A DNA stretch of 64,000 nt from Arenibacter arenosicollis (GTDB lineage Bacteria > Bacteroidota > Bacteroidia > Flavobacteriales > Flavobacteriaceae). The notes under the pieces were generated by a model. That model saw nothing but the letters and a program-made list of their open reading frames with translations, was not told the origin of the DNA and made no database searches. Where the stretch lies: positions 124,001 through 188,000 of the forward strand of contig NZ_JACLHY010000007.1 of NCBI RefSeq assembly GCF_014397245.1, written 5' to 3'. Of the stretch, positions 17,960 through 26,107 are shown piece by piece (position 1 is the first letter of the stretch; the number at the start of each line of letters is the position of its first letter). Made by a program: the position numbers and the translations under genes.

Positions 17960-18058
17960 ATGTTATACGATACCTACGGAGAGGAATACCTAGCATTCCT
18001 TCAAGATTTAAATGAAATTTTGAGTTTAAACGAATTAGTGGAGTTGGACTACATGTAG
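17960..18058 (+). CDS. Acidic 32-residue microprotein 1
   Basis: Open frame of 32 codons, ATG to TAG, too short for routine gene finding. The peptide has eight acidic and no basic residues. It shares the core YLxFLxDLNEIL with the next frame: residues 10-21 read YLAFLQDLNEIL. It begins 134 nt after the HEAT-like gene and ends 38 nt before its sister. Two adjacent short frames with the same predicted amphipathic helix and similar length argue for real translated genes arising by duplication. No ribosome binding site is clear, as usual in this phylum. Confidence 0.5.
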   Translation: MLYDTYGEEYLAFLQDLNEILSLNELVELDYM

Positions 18059-18096
18059 TACAACCCAAAATTCAAAATCTAAAACCCCTATTTAAA

Positions 18097-18198
18097 ATGG
18101 CAAAACAAAATCCAGACAACGCAGCTTATTTAAATTTTATTGAAGATTTAAATGAAATTCTAATCGATTTCAACATCAGTAAATTAAGTTACTCTTAA
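18097..18198 (+). CDS. Acidic 33-residue microprotein 2
   Basis: Open frame of 33 codons, ATG to TAA. Residues 11-22 read YLNFIEDLNEIL, matching the core of microprotein 1 at the protein level; at the DNA level the two share the 15-base run AAGATTTAAATGAAATT plus flanking similarity. The tail (FNISKLSYS) differs. A strong terminator follows 19 nt after the stop, which is where an operon end would be expected. Function unknown; possible roles include a small regulatory or antitoxin-like peptide. Confidence 0.5.
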   Translation: MAKQNPDNAAYLNFIEDLNEILIDFNISKLSYS

Positions 18199-18216
18199 AC
18201 AAATTGATTTAGAAAT

Positions 18217-18255
18217 AAAGAGGCCGAATAAAACGATGTTTTATTCGGCCTCTTT
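18217..18255. terminator. Bidirectional terminator between microproteins and primary sigma gene
   Basis: A perfect 17-bp stem (18217-18233 with 18239-18255) closes a 5-nt loop and is flanked by A-rich and T-rich tracts. It serves both the microprotein transcript from the left and the sigma factor gene from the right, so the microproteins are not simply antisense to the sigma message. Confidence 0.9.
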
Positions 18256-18267
18256 GTTTTTTGACAT

Positions 18268-19131
18268 TTATCCCAAATAGGTTTTAAGTAATTTACTCCT
18301 AGAGTTATGACGAAGCTTTCTAATGGCCTTTTCCCGTATCTGTCTAACTCTTTCCCTTGTAAGGTCAAAAGTAAGCCCAATCTCGGCTAAAGTCATAGAT
18401 TGTAGGTCACCTATGCCATAGTACAGTTTTACAACATCTGCCTCCCTTTGTGAAAGTGTATCCAAAGCCCTATTGATCTCGGTGTTTAAGGATTCTTGCA
18501 ATAATAGCATATCAGGTCTAGGAGATTCCCCTGAACGGAGTACATCGTACAGATTGGAGTCCTCTCCTTCCTTTAAAGGGGCATCCATGGAAACGTGTCT
18601 TCCAGAATTTTTTAAGGATTGTTTTACCTCACTAACGGACATTTCCAATTCCTTTGCAATTTCATCTGGTGATGGTGGTCGCTGATGCGCCTGCTCCAAA
18701 TACGAAAATGTTTTTTTTATTTTATTTATGGAACCGATCTTGTTCAAGGGTAAGCGTACAACACGGGATTGTTCGGCCAACGCTTGTAGAATGGCTTGCC
18801 GAATCCACCAAACAGCATATGATATAAATTTAAACCCTCTGGTTTCGTCAAAACGCTTGGCCGCCTTCACTAAACCTACATTTCCCTCATTTATTAAATC
18901 TGGAAGCTTTAATCCTTGATTTTGATATTGTTTGGCAACGGAAACAACAAATCTTAAATTGGCTGTCGTAAGTTTTTCCAAAGCAATTTGATCTCCATCC
19001 CTTATTTTTTGTGCTAATTCTACCTCTTCATTTGCAGTGATCAACTCTATTTTACTGATATCTTGCAAATATTTGTCTAGTGATTTTGATTCCCTATTCG
19101 TAACCTGCTTGATAATCTTTAGTTGCCTCAT
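18268..19131 (-). CDS. rpoD: Primary RNA polymerase sigma factor (sigma-70, Bacteroidota type)
   Basis: 287 residues, the short form of the housekeeping sigma factor found in Bacteroidota, which lacks the long region 1.1. Region 1.2 begins [16 protein letters not shown]. Regions 2.1-2.4 include [39 protein letters not shown] and [13 protein letters not shown]. Region 3 contains [15 protein letters not shown]. Region 4.2 is [20 protein letters not shown]. This factor recognises the TTTG / TAnnTTTG promoters proposed elsewhere in the window. It is monocistronic. Confidence 0.95.
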   Translation of the reverse strand: MRQLKIIKQVTNRESKSLDKYLQDISKIELITANEEVELAQKIRDGDQIALEKLTTANLRFVVSVAKQYQNQGLKLPDLINEGNVGLVKAAKRFDETRGFKFISYAVWWIRQAILQALAEQSRVVRLPLNKIGSINKIKKTFSYLEQAHQRPPSPDEIAKELEMSVSEVKQSLKNSGRHVSMDAPLKEGEDSNLYDVLRSGESPRPDMLLLQESLNTEINRALDTLSQREADVVKLYYGIGDLQSMTLAEIGLTFDLTRERVRQIREKAIRKLRHNSRSKLLKTYLG

Positions 19132-19352
19132 ATATATTTGTTATTTGGAATTAGAAGTGTTAATCTCTCATTATACCTTTTTTTTACGTCTTTTCCAAGT
19201 GAAGCTGCATTAGTTATACATAATTTATGAGAAGTTTAAGATATTCATTATGGAATCCAATTTTTAAAATACTAATTTACTTTCTTGTGTTATTTTTAAT
19301 TTTTTAAATATGAAATTGCGTTTTTTAAGTAGAACTCGAATTAAAAGGGAGA

Positions 19353-19862
19353 ATGAGTAAAAGAGCCTTGGTCAAATATTTGTCAGAATTAAAAAAGAAG
19401 GAGCTGGAGGAGCAATTAATAGATCTATATCATAGATTTCCGGCTGTAAAGGAATATTACGATTTTGTATTCAACCCCAAGGAAGACAAGATGGTACAGG
19501 AAGCTAAAATAAAGATCTCCAATGAGTACTTTCCACTAAAAAGAAAAAGACCAAAGGCCAGAAGATCTGTGGCTCAAAAATTTATAAAACACTTCATAAA
19601 ACTTGGGGTAGACCCCCATTTAATTGGAGACCTTATGTTGTACAACCTGGAAGTGGCCCAATCTTTTTCGGAGGAGAAAAATGTCCCGGACTCCTTTTAT
19701 AAAAGTATGGGGAATTCATTTAACGAACTGGTTCAATATATTTCTTTAAACGCATTGCTTAGCGATTATAAGGACAGAATTGTTGCTTGCTATTTATTTG
19801 CCACAGAGCGCCAATGGCCCAATAGGGAAGACTTCTCAAGGTCCTTGGATATAATAGACTAA
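19353..19862 (+). CDS. DUF6155 family protein
   Basis: 169 residues, soluble, highly basic in the first half (KRKRPKARRS). The N-terminus MSKRALVKYLSELKKKELEE and the segment VKEYYDFVFNPKEDKMVQEA are typical of a flavobacterial family labelled DUF6155. The rest is helical (FIKHFIKLGVDPHLIGDLML). No biochemical role is known. A run of basic residues next to a predicted helix leaves nucleic acid binding possible, which is inference. Confidence 0.7.
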   Translation: MSKRALVKYLSELKKKELEEQLIDLYHRFPAVKEYYDFVFNPKEDKMVQEAKIKISNEYFPLKRKRPKARRSVAQKFIKHFIKLGVDPHLIGDLMLYNLEVAQSFSEEKNVPDSFYKSMGNSFNELVQYISLNALLSDYKDRIVACYLFATERQWPNREDFSRSLDIID

Positions 19863-19863
19863 T

Positions 19864-20054
19864 TAGGCCCTGCCGCCATTCTTTTACGTTCAACTCCTCG
19901 CAATTGTAGCCTAGTTCTTTATGTGCCATCTCCTTATTCCATTGGAAATTTGTCCCTCTAAATGAACCATTGGAGCGACTTCAATTTTACGTTTTTGCTT
20001 TTTAAATTTGATACCAGCGTAAAAAACTCTTAATTTTGTAAGGTTTGATTTTTC
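19864..20054 (-). pseudogene. Relic of a SymE-like toxin gene with a frameshift
   Basis: On the minus strand one frame (20054 to about 19945) reads KLRVFYAGIKFKKQKRKIEV then APMVHLEGQ. A different frame takes over (about 19950 to 19864) with WNKEMAHKELGYNCEELNVK and EWRQGLI. Joined, they match the SymE-family pattern: a K-L-x-V strand, x-P-x-h-x-L-x-G-Q-W, then A-G/L-G-Y/F...h-N/D-V-K...G-x-I. SymE proteins are AbrB-fold SOS-induced toxins. The frameshift and missing start point to a dead gene. Resemblance is by eye only. Confidence 0.4.
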
Positions 20055-20079
20055 TTAATTATAAAAATGCCTATTCCAT

Positions 20080-21591
20080 TTGGACCAACCTAAAGAAAGT
20101 ATAGAAAAAACCCTTTATGATTATCAAGAGGAGGATCTAAACACCATTTTTAAGTGTTTGGAAGAATCCGCAGACGATATCAACCTTTTGTACCAATTAC
20201 CCACAGGGGGTGGTAAAACGGTTGTATTCTCTGAAATAGCCAAGAGATATATTCATAAAACCAATAAAAAGGTAGTAGTTCTTACCCATAGGATCGAATT
20301 AAGTAGCCAGACCTCCAGAATGCTAAAAGGATTTGGTGTTAAAAACAAAATAATTAATAGTGAGGTAAAAGAATTACAGGACCAGGACCAATATATGTGT
20401 TTTGTGGCCATGGTTGAAACCTTGAACAATAGACTTCAGGATGATAAGGTAAAGATCAATGATATAGGACTTGTAATCATTGATGAAGCCCATTACAATT
20501 CTTTTAGAAAATTATTCAAATATTTTAAAAAATCCATTATTCTTGGGGTAACGGCAACGCCTTTAAGCTCCAACATAAAGCTCCCAATGAAGGACCACTA
20601 TCAAAAATTGATCGTGGGAGAATCCATTTCATCCCTCATTGGAAAAAACTTTTTGGCAAAGGCCAATATGTATAACTACGATGTAAGCCTCAAAAGTTTA
20701 AAATTGGGGATTAGTGGGGATTATACCGTAAAATCTTCGGATGAGCTATATGGCAACCAAAACATGCTTACAAAATTGGTCAATGCCTATGAAGAGATTG
20801 CAAAAGGTACCAAAACACTAATTTTCAATAATGGTATCAATACCTCCTTATATGTTTATGATACTTTTAAAAAAGCTGGGTACAATATTCGTCATTTGGA
20901 TAATAAGAACAGTGCTTCCGAACGTAAGGAAATTTTAAAATGGTTTTCAAAAACGCCGGATGCCATACTAACTTCGGTAAGTATATTGACCACCGGATTT
21001 GACGAACCCACCGTTGAAACCATTATTTTAAACAGGGCCACCAAGTCCTTGACGCTTTATTTCCAAATGATTGGTAGGGGTTCCAGAATCCTGCCCAATA
21101 AAAATGAGTTTACAGTGGTGGATTTAGGAAATAATGTAGCCCGATTTGGTCTTTGGAACGCTCCCATTGATTGGCAGGAAATTTTTCACTTTCCGGATTT
21201 CTTTTTGGAAAGTTTAAAAAATGATGAAGAAATTGAACGGGAATTTGTGTACGAGATGCCGGACGACCTAAAGGCACTTTTTAGTAAGTCCAATAATATC
21301 GAATTTGATGTAAAGGCAGAGTATAAAAAGGTTTTTGCACAAGGACTTAAATCCAAAACTGTTCTGGAAAATAGTATTGAACAGCATGCGACCATATGTG
21401 TAGAAAATAGTAAAGATGTTTTTGACGCCCGTATTTTAGCCAAAAAATTGAAAGAAGAGATAGCCTACCGGGTCCGCCAATATTCCTATTGTATTATGAA
21501 CAATACCAAAAACTACAAAGAGTGGTTGGAAGAGGACTATGAACGCAAATTGCGCTCTAAAATCTCTCAGAAGTTCGCTAAGCGAATGTAG
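20080..21591 (+). CDS. SF2 DEAD/DEAH-box helicase
   Basis: 503 residues from a TTG start; no in-frame ATG precedes the Q-motif-like DYQEEDLNTI. Helicase motifs appear in order: I (LPTGGGKTVVF), Ia (LTHRIELSSQ), II (IDEAHY), III (VTATPLS), and in RecA2 LTSVSILTTGFDEP and motif VI (QMIGRGSRILP). The architecture resembles RadD/SSL2-like helicases. A positively charged C-terminal region follows. DNA or RNA as substrate cannot be decided. The glycosyltransferase gene follows after 17 nt, probably in the same transcript. Confidence 0.88.
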   Translation: MDQPKESIEKTLYDYQEEDLNTIFKCLEESADDINLLYQLPTGGGKTVVFSEIAKRYIHKTNKKVVVLTHRIELSSQTSRMLKGFGVKNKIINSEVKELQDQDQYMCFVAMVETLNNRLQDDKVKINDIGLVIIDEAHYNSFRKLFKYFKKSIILGVTATPLSSNIKLPMKDHYQKLIVGESISSLIGKNFLAKANMYNYDVSLKSLKLGISGDYTVKSSDELYGNQNMLTKLVNAYEEIAKGTKTLIFNNGINTSLYVYDTFKKAGYNIRHLDNKNSASERKEILKWFSKTPDAILTSVSILTTGFDEPTVETIILNRATKSLTLYFQMIGRGSRILPNKNEFTVVDLGNNVARFGLWNAPIDWQEIFHFPDFFLESLKNDEEIEREFVYEMPDDLKALFSKSNNIEFDVKAEYKKVFAQGLKSKTVLENSIEQHATICVENSKDVFDARILAKKLKEEIAYRVRQYSYCIMNNTKNYKEWLEEDYERKLRSKISQKFAKRM

Positions 21592-21608
21592 AAAAGATCA
21601 CTCCCAAG

Positions 21609-22853
21609 ATGGATAAAAAAATATTGATCGTAGGCTATGTCTGGCCAGAACCCAATACAACGGCAGCGGGAGGCAGGATGCTGCAGTTAATTCATTTCTT
21701 TTTGGAACAGGACTACCAGGTAACCTTCGCCTGTACTGCGGCAGAAAGCGAATTTTCCTATGACCTAACGAGCATTGGGGTAAGTAAAAAACCCATTTTA
21801 CTCAATCATTCCAGTTTTAATATTTTCCTAAAGGATTTAAATCCAACTATAGTTCTTTTTGATCGTTTTATGACCGAAGAACAGTTTGGATGGCGTGTTG
21901 TGCAGAATACTCCTCATGCCATCCGCATTTTGGACACCGAAGATTTGCACTCACTGAGACTATGCCGACAGCTGTCGCATAAAAAATCACTTCCTTTTAC
22001 CAACGAAAATTGGTTAGATCAAGATCAAACAAAAAGGGAAATAGCCAGTATTTATAGATGTGATCTTAGTTTGATTATTTCCTTGTATGAAATGGACCTG
22101 CTGACCAAGACCGTAAAAATAGATAATGGCTTACTATTACACTTACCTATGATGTATGATGCAATAGATGTGGAACAACGGAACAATTGGCTCGATTTTG
22201 AGCAAAAAAAGGACTTTGTTTGTATCGGAAATGGCAAACATGCCCCAAATATTGATGCCATTCAAACCCTTAAAAAGGACATATGGCCTTTGATACGCCG
22301 TGAATTGACCAGTGCCAATTTATATATCTATGGAGCTTACATGCCAGATAGTGTTAAACAGCTCAACAATCCTAAAGAAGGTTTTTGCATTATGGGTCAT
22401 GCCGATAATGCAAGCGAAGTTATTTCCAAGGCAAGGCTGAATTTAGCACCCTTAAATTTTGGGGCTGGGATAAAAGGTAAATTGTTAAATGGTATGCTGA
22501 GCGGTACGCCCAGCATTACAACGGAAATAGGGGCCGAAGGAATTTGTGGCAACTTAGCTTGGAACGGAATAATTGCCAATGACCCTGAGAATTTTGCTAA
22601 GGCCGCCATACTTTTATATCAAAATAAGGAAAAGTGGTCCCTGGCACAACAGAATGGTATTGCCATCATCAATAATTATTACAACAAGACCGTTCTGCAG
22701 CAAAAATTATTGGATAGGATAGGGCTGATCAAAAAGGATTTAGCTGGGCATAGATCTCATAATTTCATAGGAGCCATGCTACTGCACCATACTCTGGCGA
22801 GCACCAAATTTATGTCCAAATGGATCGAGGAAAAAAATACCAGACCACAATAG
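21609..22853 (+). CDS. Glycosyltransferase (GT-B fold, GT4-like)
   Basis: 414 residues. The N-terminal Rossmann begins ILIVGYVWPEPNTTAAGGRM, with the acceptor-side glycine loop. The C-terminal donor domain has KDFVCIGNGKHAPNIDAI and the nucleotide-sugar motif FGAGIKGKLLNGMLSGTPSI followed by TTEIGAEGI, typical of GT1/GT4 families. The acceptor is unknown; cell-surface polysaccharide or protein glycosylation are possibilities. It follows the helicase gene closely, though the two functions have no evident link. Confidence 0.85.
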   Translation: MDKKILIVGYVWPEPNTTAAGGRMLQLIHFFLEQDYQVTFACTAAESEFSYDLTSIGVSKKPILLNHSSFNIFLKDLNPTIVLFDRFMTEEQFGWRVVQNTPHAIRILDTEDLHSLRLCRQLSHKKSLPFTNENWLDQDQTKREIASIYRCDLSLIISLYEMDLLTKTVKIDNGLLLHLPMMYDAIDVEQRNNWLDFEQKKDFVCIGNGKHAPNIDAIQTLKKDIWPLIRRELTSANLYIYGAYMPDSVKQLNNPKEGFCIMGHADNASEVISKARLNLAPLNFGAGIKGKLLNGMLSGTPSITTEIGAEGICGNLAWNGIIANDPENFAKAAILLYQNKEKWSLAQQNGIAIINNYYNKTVLQQKLLDRIGLIKKDLAGHRSHNFIGAMLLHHTLASTKFMSKWIEEKNTRPQ

Positions 22854-22905
22854 TGAAAACCCTCTAGTCTAAATATATCAAAGTAAAGAATTTAGCAAAG
22901 TATGT

Positions 22906-22913
22906 TATCTTTG
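22906..22913 (+). promoter_or_regulatory. Candidate -7 promoter element for menB
   Basis: TATCTTTG is an exact TAnnTTTG match, 23 nt before the menB ATG. The expected -33 TTTG is not convincing at 22883-22886. Confidence 0.4.
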
Positions 22914-22936
22914 ATAACTGTTAAACCATTTTTGAA

Positions 22937-23782
22937 ATGCAGAATAAAATTGATTGGAAAGTAGTTAAGGAATTTGAAGATATAACCTATAAGAAATCCG
23001 GGGGTGTTGCCCGTATAGCTTTTAACAGGCCCAATGTAAGAAATGCGTTTAGGCCTAAGACCACAAGTGAGCTGTATAAGGCCTTTTATGACGCCCAGGA
23101 GGATACCAGCATTGGAGTAGTTTTACTTTCTGCCGAAGGTCCGTCTACGAAGGATGGCGTATATTCCTTTTGCAGTGGTGGCGACCAAAAAGCTAGGGGA
23201 CATAAGGGCTATGTTGGGGAAGACGGAATGCACCGCTTAAATATTCTGGAAGTGCAGCGCCTAATCAGATTTATGCCAAAAGTGGTCATTGCTGTGGTTC
23301 CGGGATGGGCCGTTGGAGGAGGACATAGTTTACATGTGGTCTGCGATCTAACCTTGGCCAGCAAAGAGCATGCAATCTTTAAACAGACAGATGCGGATGT
23401 GACCAGTTTTGATGGTGGGTACGGCTCCGCCTATCTGGCAAAAATGGTAGGTCAGAAAAAGGCGAGAGAAATATTTTTTCTTGGTAGGAATTATTCCGCC
23501 CAAGAGGCTATGGAAATGGGAATGGTAAACGCTGTTATTCCGCATGACGAATTGGAAGCTACCGCTTATGAGTGGGCCCAGGAAATTCTTGAAAAATCGC
23601 CCACTTCCATAAAAATGCTAAAGTTTGCAATGAACCTAACAGACGACGGAATGGTTGGACAACAGGTATTTGCAGGGGAAGCTACAAGATTGGCTTATAT
23701 GACAGAAGAAGCCAAAGAAGGGAGAAACGCCTTTTTGGAAAAGCGTAAACCAAATTTTGGAAAGAACAATTGGATTCCTTAA
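22937..23782 (+). CDS. menB: 1,4-dihydroxy-2-naphthoyl-CoA synthase
   Basis: Crotonase-fold enzyme that closes the second ring in menaquinone synthesis, the main respiratory quinone of this phylum. Family features are IAFNRPNVRNAFRPKT near the N-terminus, the oxyanion-hole loop FCSGGDQ, VIAVVPGWAVGGGHSLHVVC, the TDADVTSFDGGYGSAYLAK stretch, and the C-terminal EGRNAFLEKRKPNF. At 281 residues it is full length. Single gene with its own promoter box; the hairpin element downstream could act as its terminator. Confidence 0.95.
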   Translation: MQNKIDWKVVKEFEDITYKKSGGVARIAFNRPNVRNAFRPKTTSELYKAFYDAQEDTSIGVVLLSAEGPSTKDGVYSFCSGGDQKARGHKGYVGEDGMHRLNILEVQRLIRFMPKVVIAVVPGWAVGGGHSLHVVCDLTLASKEHAIFKQTDADVTSFDGGYGSAYLAKMVGQKKAREIFFLGRNYSAQEAMEMGMVNAVIPHDELEATAYEWAQEILEKSPTSIKMLKFAMNLTDDGMVGQQVFAGEATRLAYMTEEAKEGRNAFLEKRKPNFGKNNWIP

Positions 23783-23819
23783 CGGTCTTGATCCAAAGTA
23801 AAAATTACCGAAACATTAA

Positions 23820-23916
23820 AAACTAAAAAGAGCCTTGTCTTTTGGATCAAGGCTCTTTTACGAGAACACTATATGAAAATGAAAAATCTTTATTTCTTTA
23901 TTACACTACTAAAGTA
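23820..23916. repeat. Hairpin-plus-tail intergenic element, copy A
   Basis: A 97-nt element that recurs at 24714-24814. It begins with a stem-loop (arms AAAAGAGCCTTG and CAAGGCTCTTTT). A 27-nt tail at 23860-23886 is identical in both copies and is followed by a more variable AT-rich end. Read rightwards the hairpin would terminate menB. Read leftwards, TACTTTAG near the far end resembles a -7 box, and the hairpin plus T-run would end a roughly 85-nt RNA. Which strand is used is not known. Confidence 0.6.
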
Positions 23917-24038
23917 GGGTAGAGGGGCTTATTGGGAAAACTATTGTTGTGAAGCGATAAAAAGTTGTGGTCTGTTAAGAGAAACTTGATATTTACCAAT
24001 AATAGAAGATTTAAAATTGGAGTAGTTAACACTAAGTT

Positions 24039-24656
24039 ATGGCATTTAAAAAAATACAGGAACAGTTAAAAGAAGCATTGGAAGTACAAGGAATAAAAGA
24101 TCCACTTCCATTCCAAAAGGCAATCCTTTCTAAAATAAAAGGGGGATCCAGTGTTTTTGGTATAGCCCCTGAAGGTGCCGGTAAAACCACCTCCATAATT
24201 ATAAGTACACTTCAAAAACTAGAATGCACCGCATTTGAGGATGCCCCACGAGCGCTAATTTTTGTAAAGGACAAGGAATCAGCTTTGGCCCTTCAAAGTG
24301 AATTTGAACGCTTCACAAGGAGAATGGACCTTCGTATCTACCCTGTTTATGAAGAACACAATATAGAAGCGCAGCGGAATGAAATTTTTGAGGGAGTTGA
24401 TATTGTTATCGCCACCCCAAAAAGATTGAGCAAGATTTTTTACCTCAACGGTATCAATCTAGGTAAACTTAAATTATTTATTGTGGACGACGCTGAATTC
24501 TTATCCAAGCCCACTCCTTTTTCAGATGTGATAAGAATCCCAGAAAGTTTGGACAGATGTCAGTATGCCATTTTTTCCACAAAATTCGATGCTCGTATGG
24601 AACGCATGCAAGAATTGTTTATGGCCAACGCCCAAATTGTTGAAGTAGGGGAATAG
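24039..24656 (+). CDS. Single-domain DEAD-box-like protein (RecA1 only)
   Basis: 205 residues covering only the first RecA domain of a DEAD-box helicase. A Q-motif-like LPFQKAIL, Walker A (APEGAGKTT), Ia-like ALIFVKDKES and IVIATPKRLS are visible. Motif II is VDDAEF (not DEAD) and motif III is STK (not SAT). The second RecA domain is absent and the gene ends at a normal stop, so it is not merely cut by the window. It may bind ATP or RNA without unwinding. It lies between two copies of the ~100-bp hairpin element. Confidence 0.75.
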   Translation: MAFKKIQEQLKEALEVQGIKDPLPFQKAILSKIKGGSSVFGIAPEGAGKTTSIIISTLQKLECTAFEDAPRALIFVKDKESALALQSEFERFTRRMDLRIYPVYEEHNIEAQRNEIFEGVDIVIATPKRLSKIFYLNGINLGKLKLFIVDDAEFLSKPTPFSDVIRIPESLDRCQYAIFSTKFDARMERMQELFMANAQIVEVGE

Positions 24657-24713
24657 TTAATTGGCCTATCAATATAACTTTTTCAACTCTTCTCTCACGC
24701 CTAAAAATGTCTT

Positions 24714-24814
24714 AAACTAAAAAGAGCTTTATCCTTTAGGACAAAGCTCTTTCACGAGAACACTATATGAAAATGAAAAAATCTTTATTTCGTTATTACT
24801 ACATTGCTAAAGTA
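24714..24814. repeat. Hairpin-plus-tail intergenic element, copy B
   Basis: Second copy of the element at 23820-23916, 58 nt after the DEAD-like gene. The stem has paired changes relative to copy A (CCTT/AAGG replaced by CTTT/AAAG), so the structure is kept while the sequence differs. The 27-nt tail (24754-24780) is identical. A one-base insertion just after the tail changes the reading frame of any short peptide, which argues against a coding role. Confidence 0.6.
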
Positions 24815-25212
24815 TATTGAACAATTGGTGGTAAGAAATTAATGTTGGGAAATGGCCAAATTATGTGGTGAATGGACCTTTTTATGATATCTCTCCTTTT
24901 TTCTTCATTCAAAAACAGGATTCCAACTCCCCTTCTCGAATAAAATTGATATTTATTTTAGAGATAAAATTTTAGGATTGCTAAGGTTACCGGGTTCGGA
25001 TCTATAAAATCTATCACAAACTCACAAAAAAGTAATAGATTCTCTGTCGGAAAAAGAACAATCTTACAGAGCCAATAACTGAATAGCCACATAATGGTAT
25101 TCCATTACCGTTGTTTTATAAGTACTATCGAACACTTTTTATTTTATTTTAAATTATCTTTAATACTAACTATCTTCCGATTCAATTTCAACAAAACAGG
25201 TTGAGCGATCTA
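24815..25212. other. Non-coding spacer, nothing recognised
   Basis: About 400 nt of AT-rich sequence. Only short imperfect palindromes are seen (TAATGG/CCATTA near 25093). No frame longer than a few residues looks protein-like. It presumably holds the promoter of the plug-domain gene, but no clear TTTG / TAnnTTTG pair was found. Confidence 0.5.
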
Positions 25213-26085
25213 ATGAATATGAAAAATTGGTTGCCGATTTTAGCATTATGGTTTGTTTTGCCCATCTACTCCCAAACTTCTGAAATGGCCATTTCAGGAA
25301 GGGTGACCGATGTATGGGACACACCTATTCCAAATGTTAATGTTTTGCTCACAGGCACTCAGCGTGGAACTCAAACCGATGAAGGCGGATGGTTCTCCCT
25401 AAATGCACAAGCCAATGAGGTCTTAATGTTTTCTTCCTTGGGATATGGTAGTTATAAACTTGTTGTTCCAGAAACAGGAGAAGAACTTAAGATAATCCTA
25501 TCCCCAATGGTAACGGAGTTGGACGAAGTGACCTTAAAGAAAAGGAGACGTAAAACACAAAAAGATATTTTGGCCGAATTTCCCCAAAACACAAATCTGG
25601 TCAAAACCTCAAGGGGGGTTTTGAACAAAGAACGTTCTTCATCGTCTTTTCAGGTTATCAGCGGTAAGGATTTGGTGGCAACAGGCCCAGATTTTTTGTC
25701 CTCTTTGATGAACTTCAATCCCAGTATGAGGGTTGTTCGAGTACCTGAAGTAAAGGTTTATTTACGTAGATTTGCTTATTCCACATATGATTCCATTGGA
25801 ACACCTCCGAAGGCTATTTTTGATGTAGACGGATTCATACAAGAGACCGCACCTACGTATCTATCGGCACATGATATAGACCGTGTGGCTATTCTCGAGC
25901 GAAATGCAGCAATATCCAGATATGGACCAATGGGTGTAGGCGGTGTTATTGTTATCAACACTAAGTCCACGTCCCAAAGAGATTACAGTGAAGTTGTTAA
26001 GCAGTATGATAATTCCGCTTTACGGGACAGTCTAAATGAATTGTTTATAGACCAAGGTAGGAATGCGCCAATACCACCAGAATAA
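25213..26085 (+). CDS. Exported CarboxypepD_reg plus TonB-plug protein without a barrel
   Basis: About 290 residues from ATG 25213 (frame open from TTG 25201). Signal peptide MKNWLPILALWFVLPIYSQ. A carboxypeptidase-regulatory-like domain follows (AISGRVTDVWDTPIPNVNVL, ~25-105), then a plug-like region with VISGKDLVATGPDFLSSLM, and IDRVAILERNAAISRYGPMG followed by VGGVIVINT, which is the end of a TonB receptor plug. No beta-barrel follows; the protein ends about 50 residues later. It may be a periplasmic receptor partner or adaptor. Convergent with the next gene. Confidence 0.75.
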   Translation: MNMKNWLPILALWFVLPIYSQTSEMAISGRVTDVWDTPIPNVNVLLTGTQRGTQTDEGGWFSLNAQANEVLMFSSLGYGSYKLVVPETGEELKIILSPMVTELDEVTLKKRRRKTQKDILAEFPQNTNLVKTSRGVLNKERSSSSFQVISGKDLVATGPDFLSSLMNFNPSMRVVRVPEVKVYLRRFAYSTYDSIGTPPKAIFDVDGFIQETAPTYLSAHDIDRVAILERNAAISRYGPMGVGGVIVINTKSTSQRDYSEVVKQYDNSALRDSLNELFIDQGRNAPIPPE

Positions 26086-26107
26086 ATCCTTAATAATTAG
26101 AAATTCC

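Noticed and set aside
23874-23918. Short peptide starting ATGAAAATGAAA inside the hairpin element
   Set aside because: The second copy has a one-base insertion after the shared tail, so the two peptides differ completely. The conserved object is DNA or RNA, not peptide.
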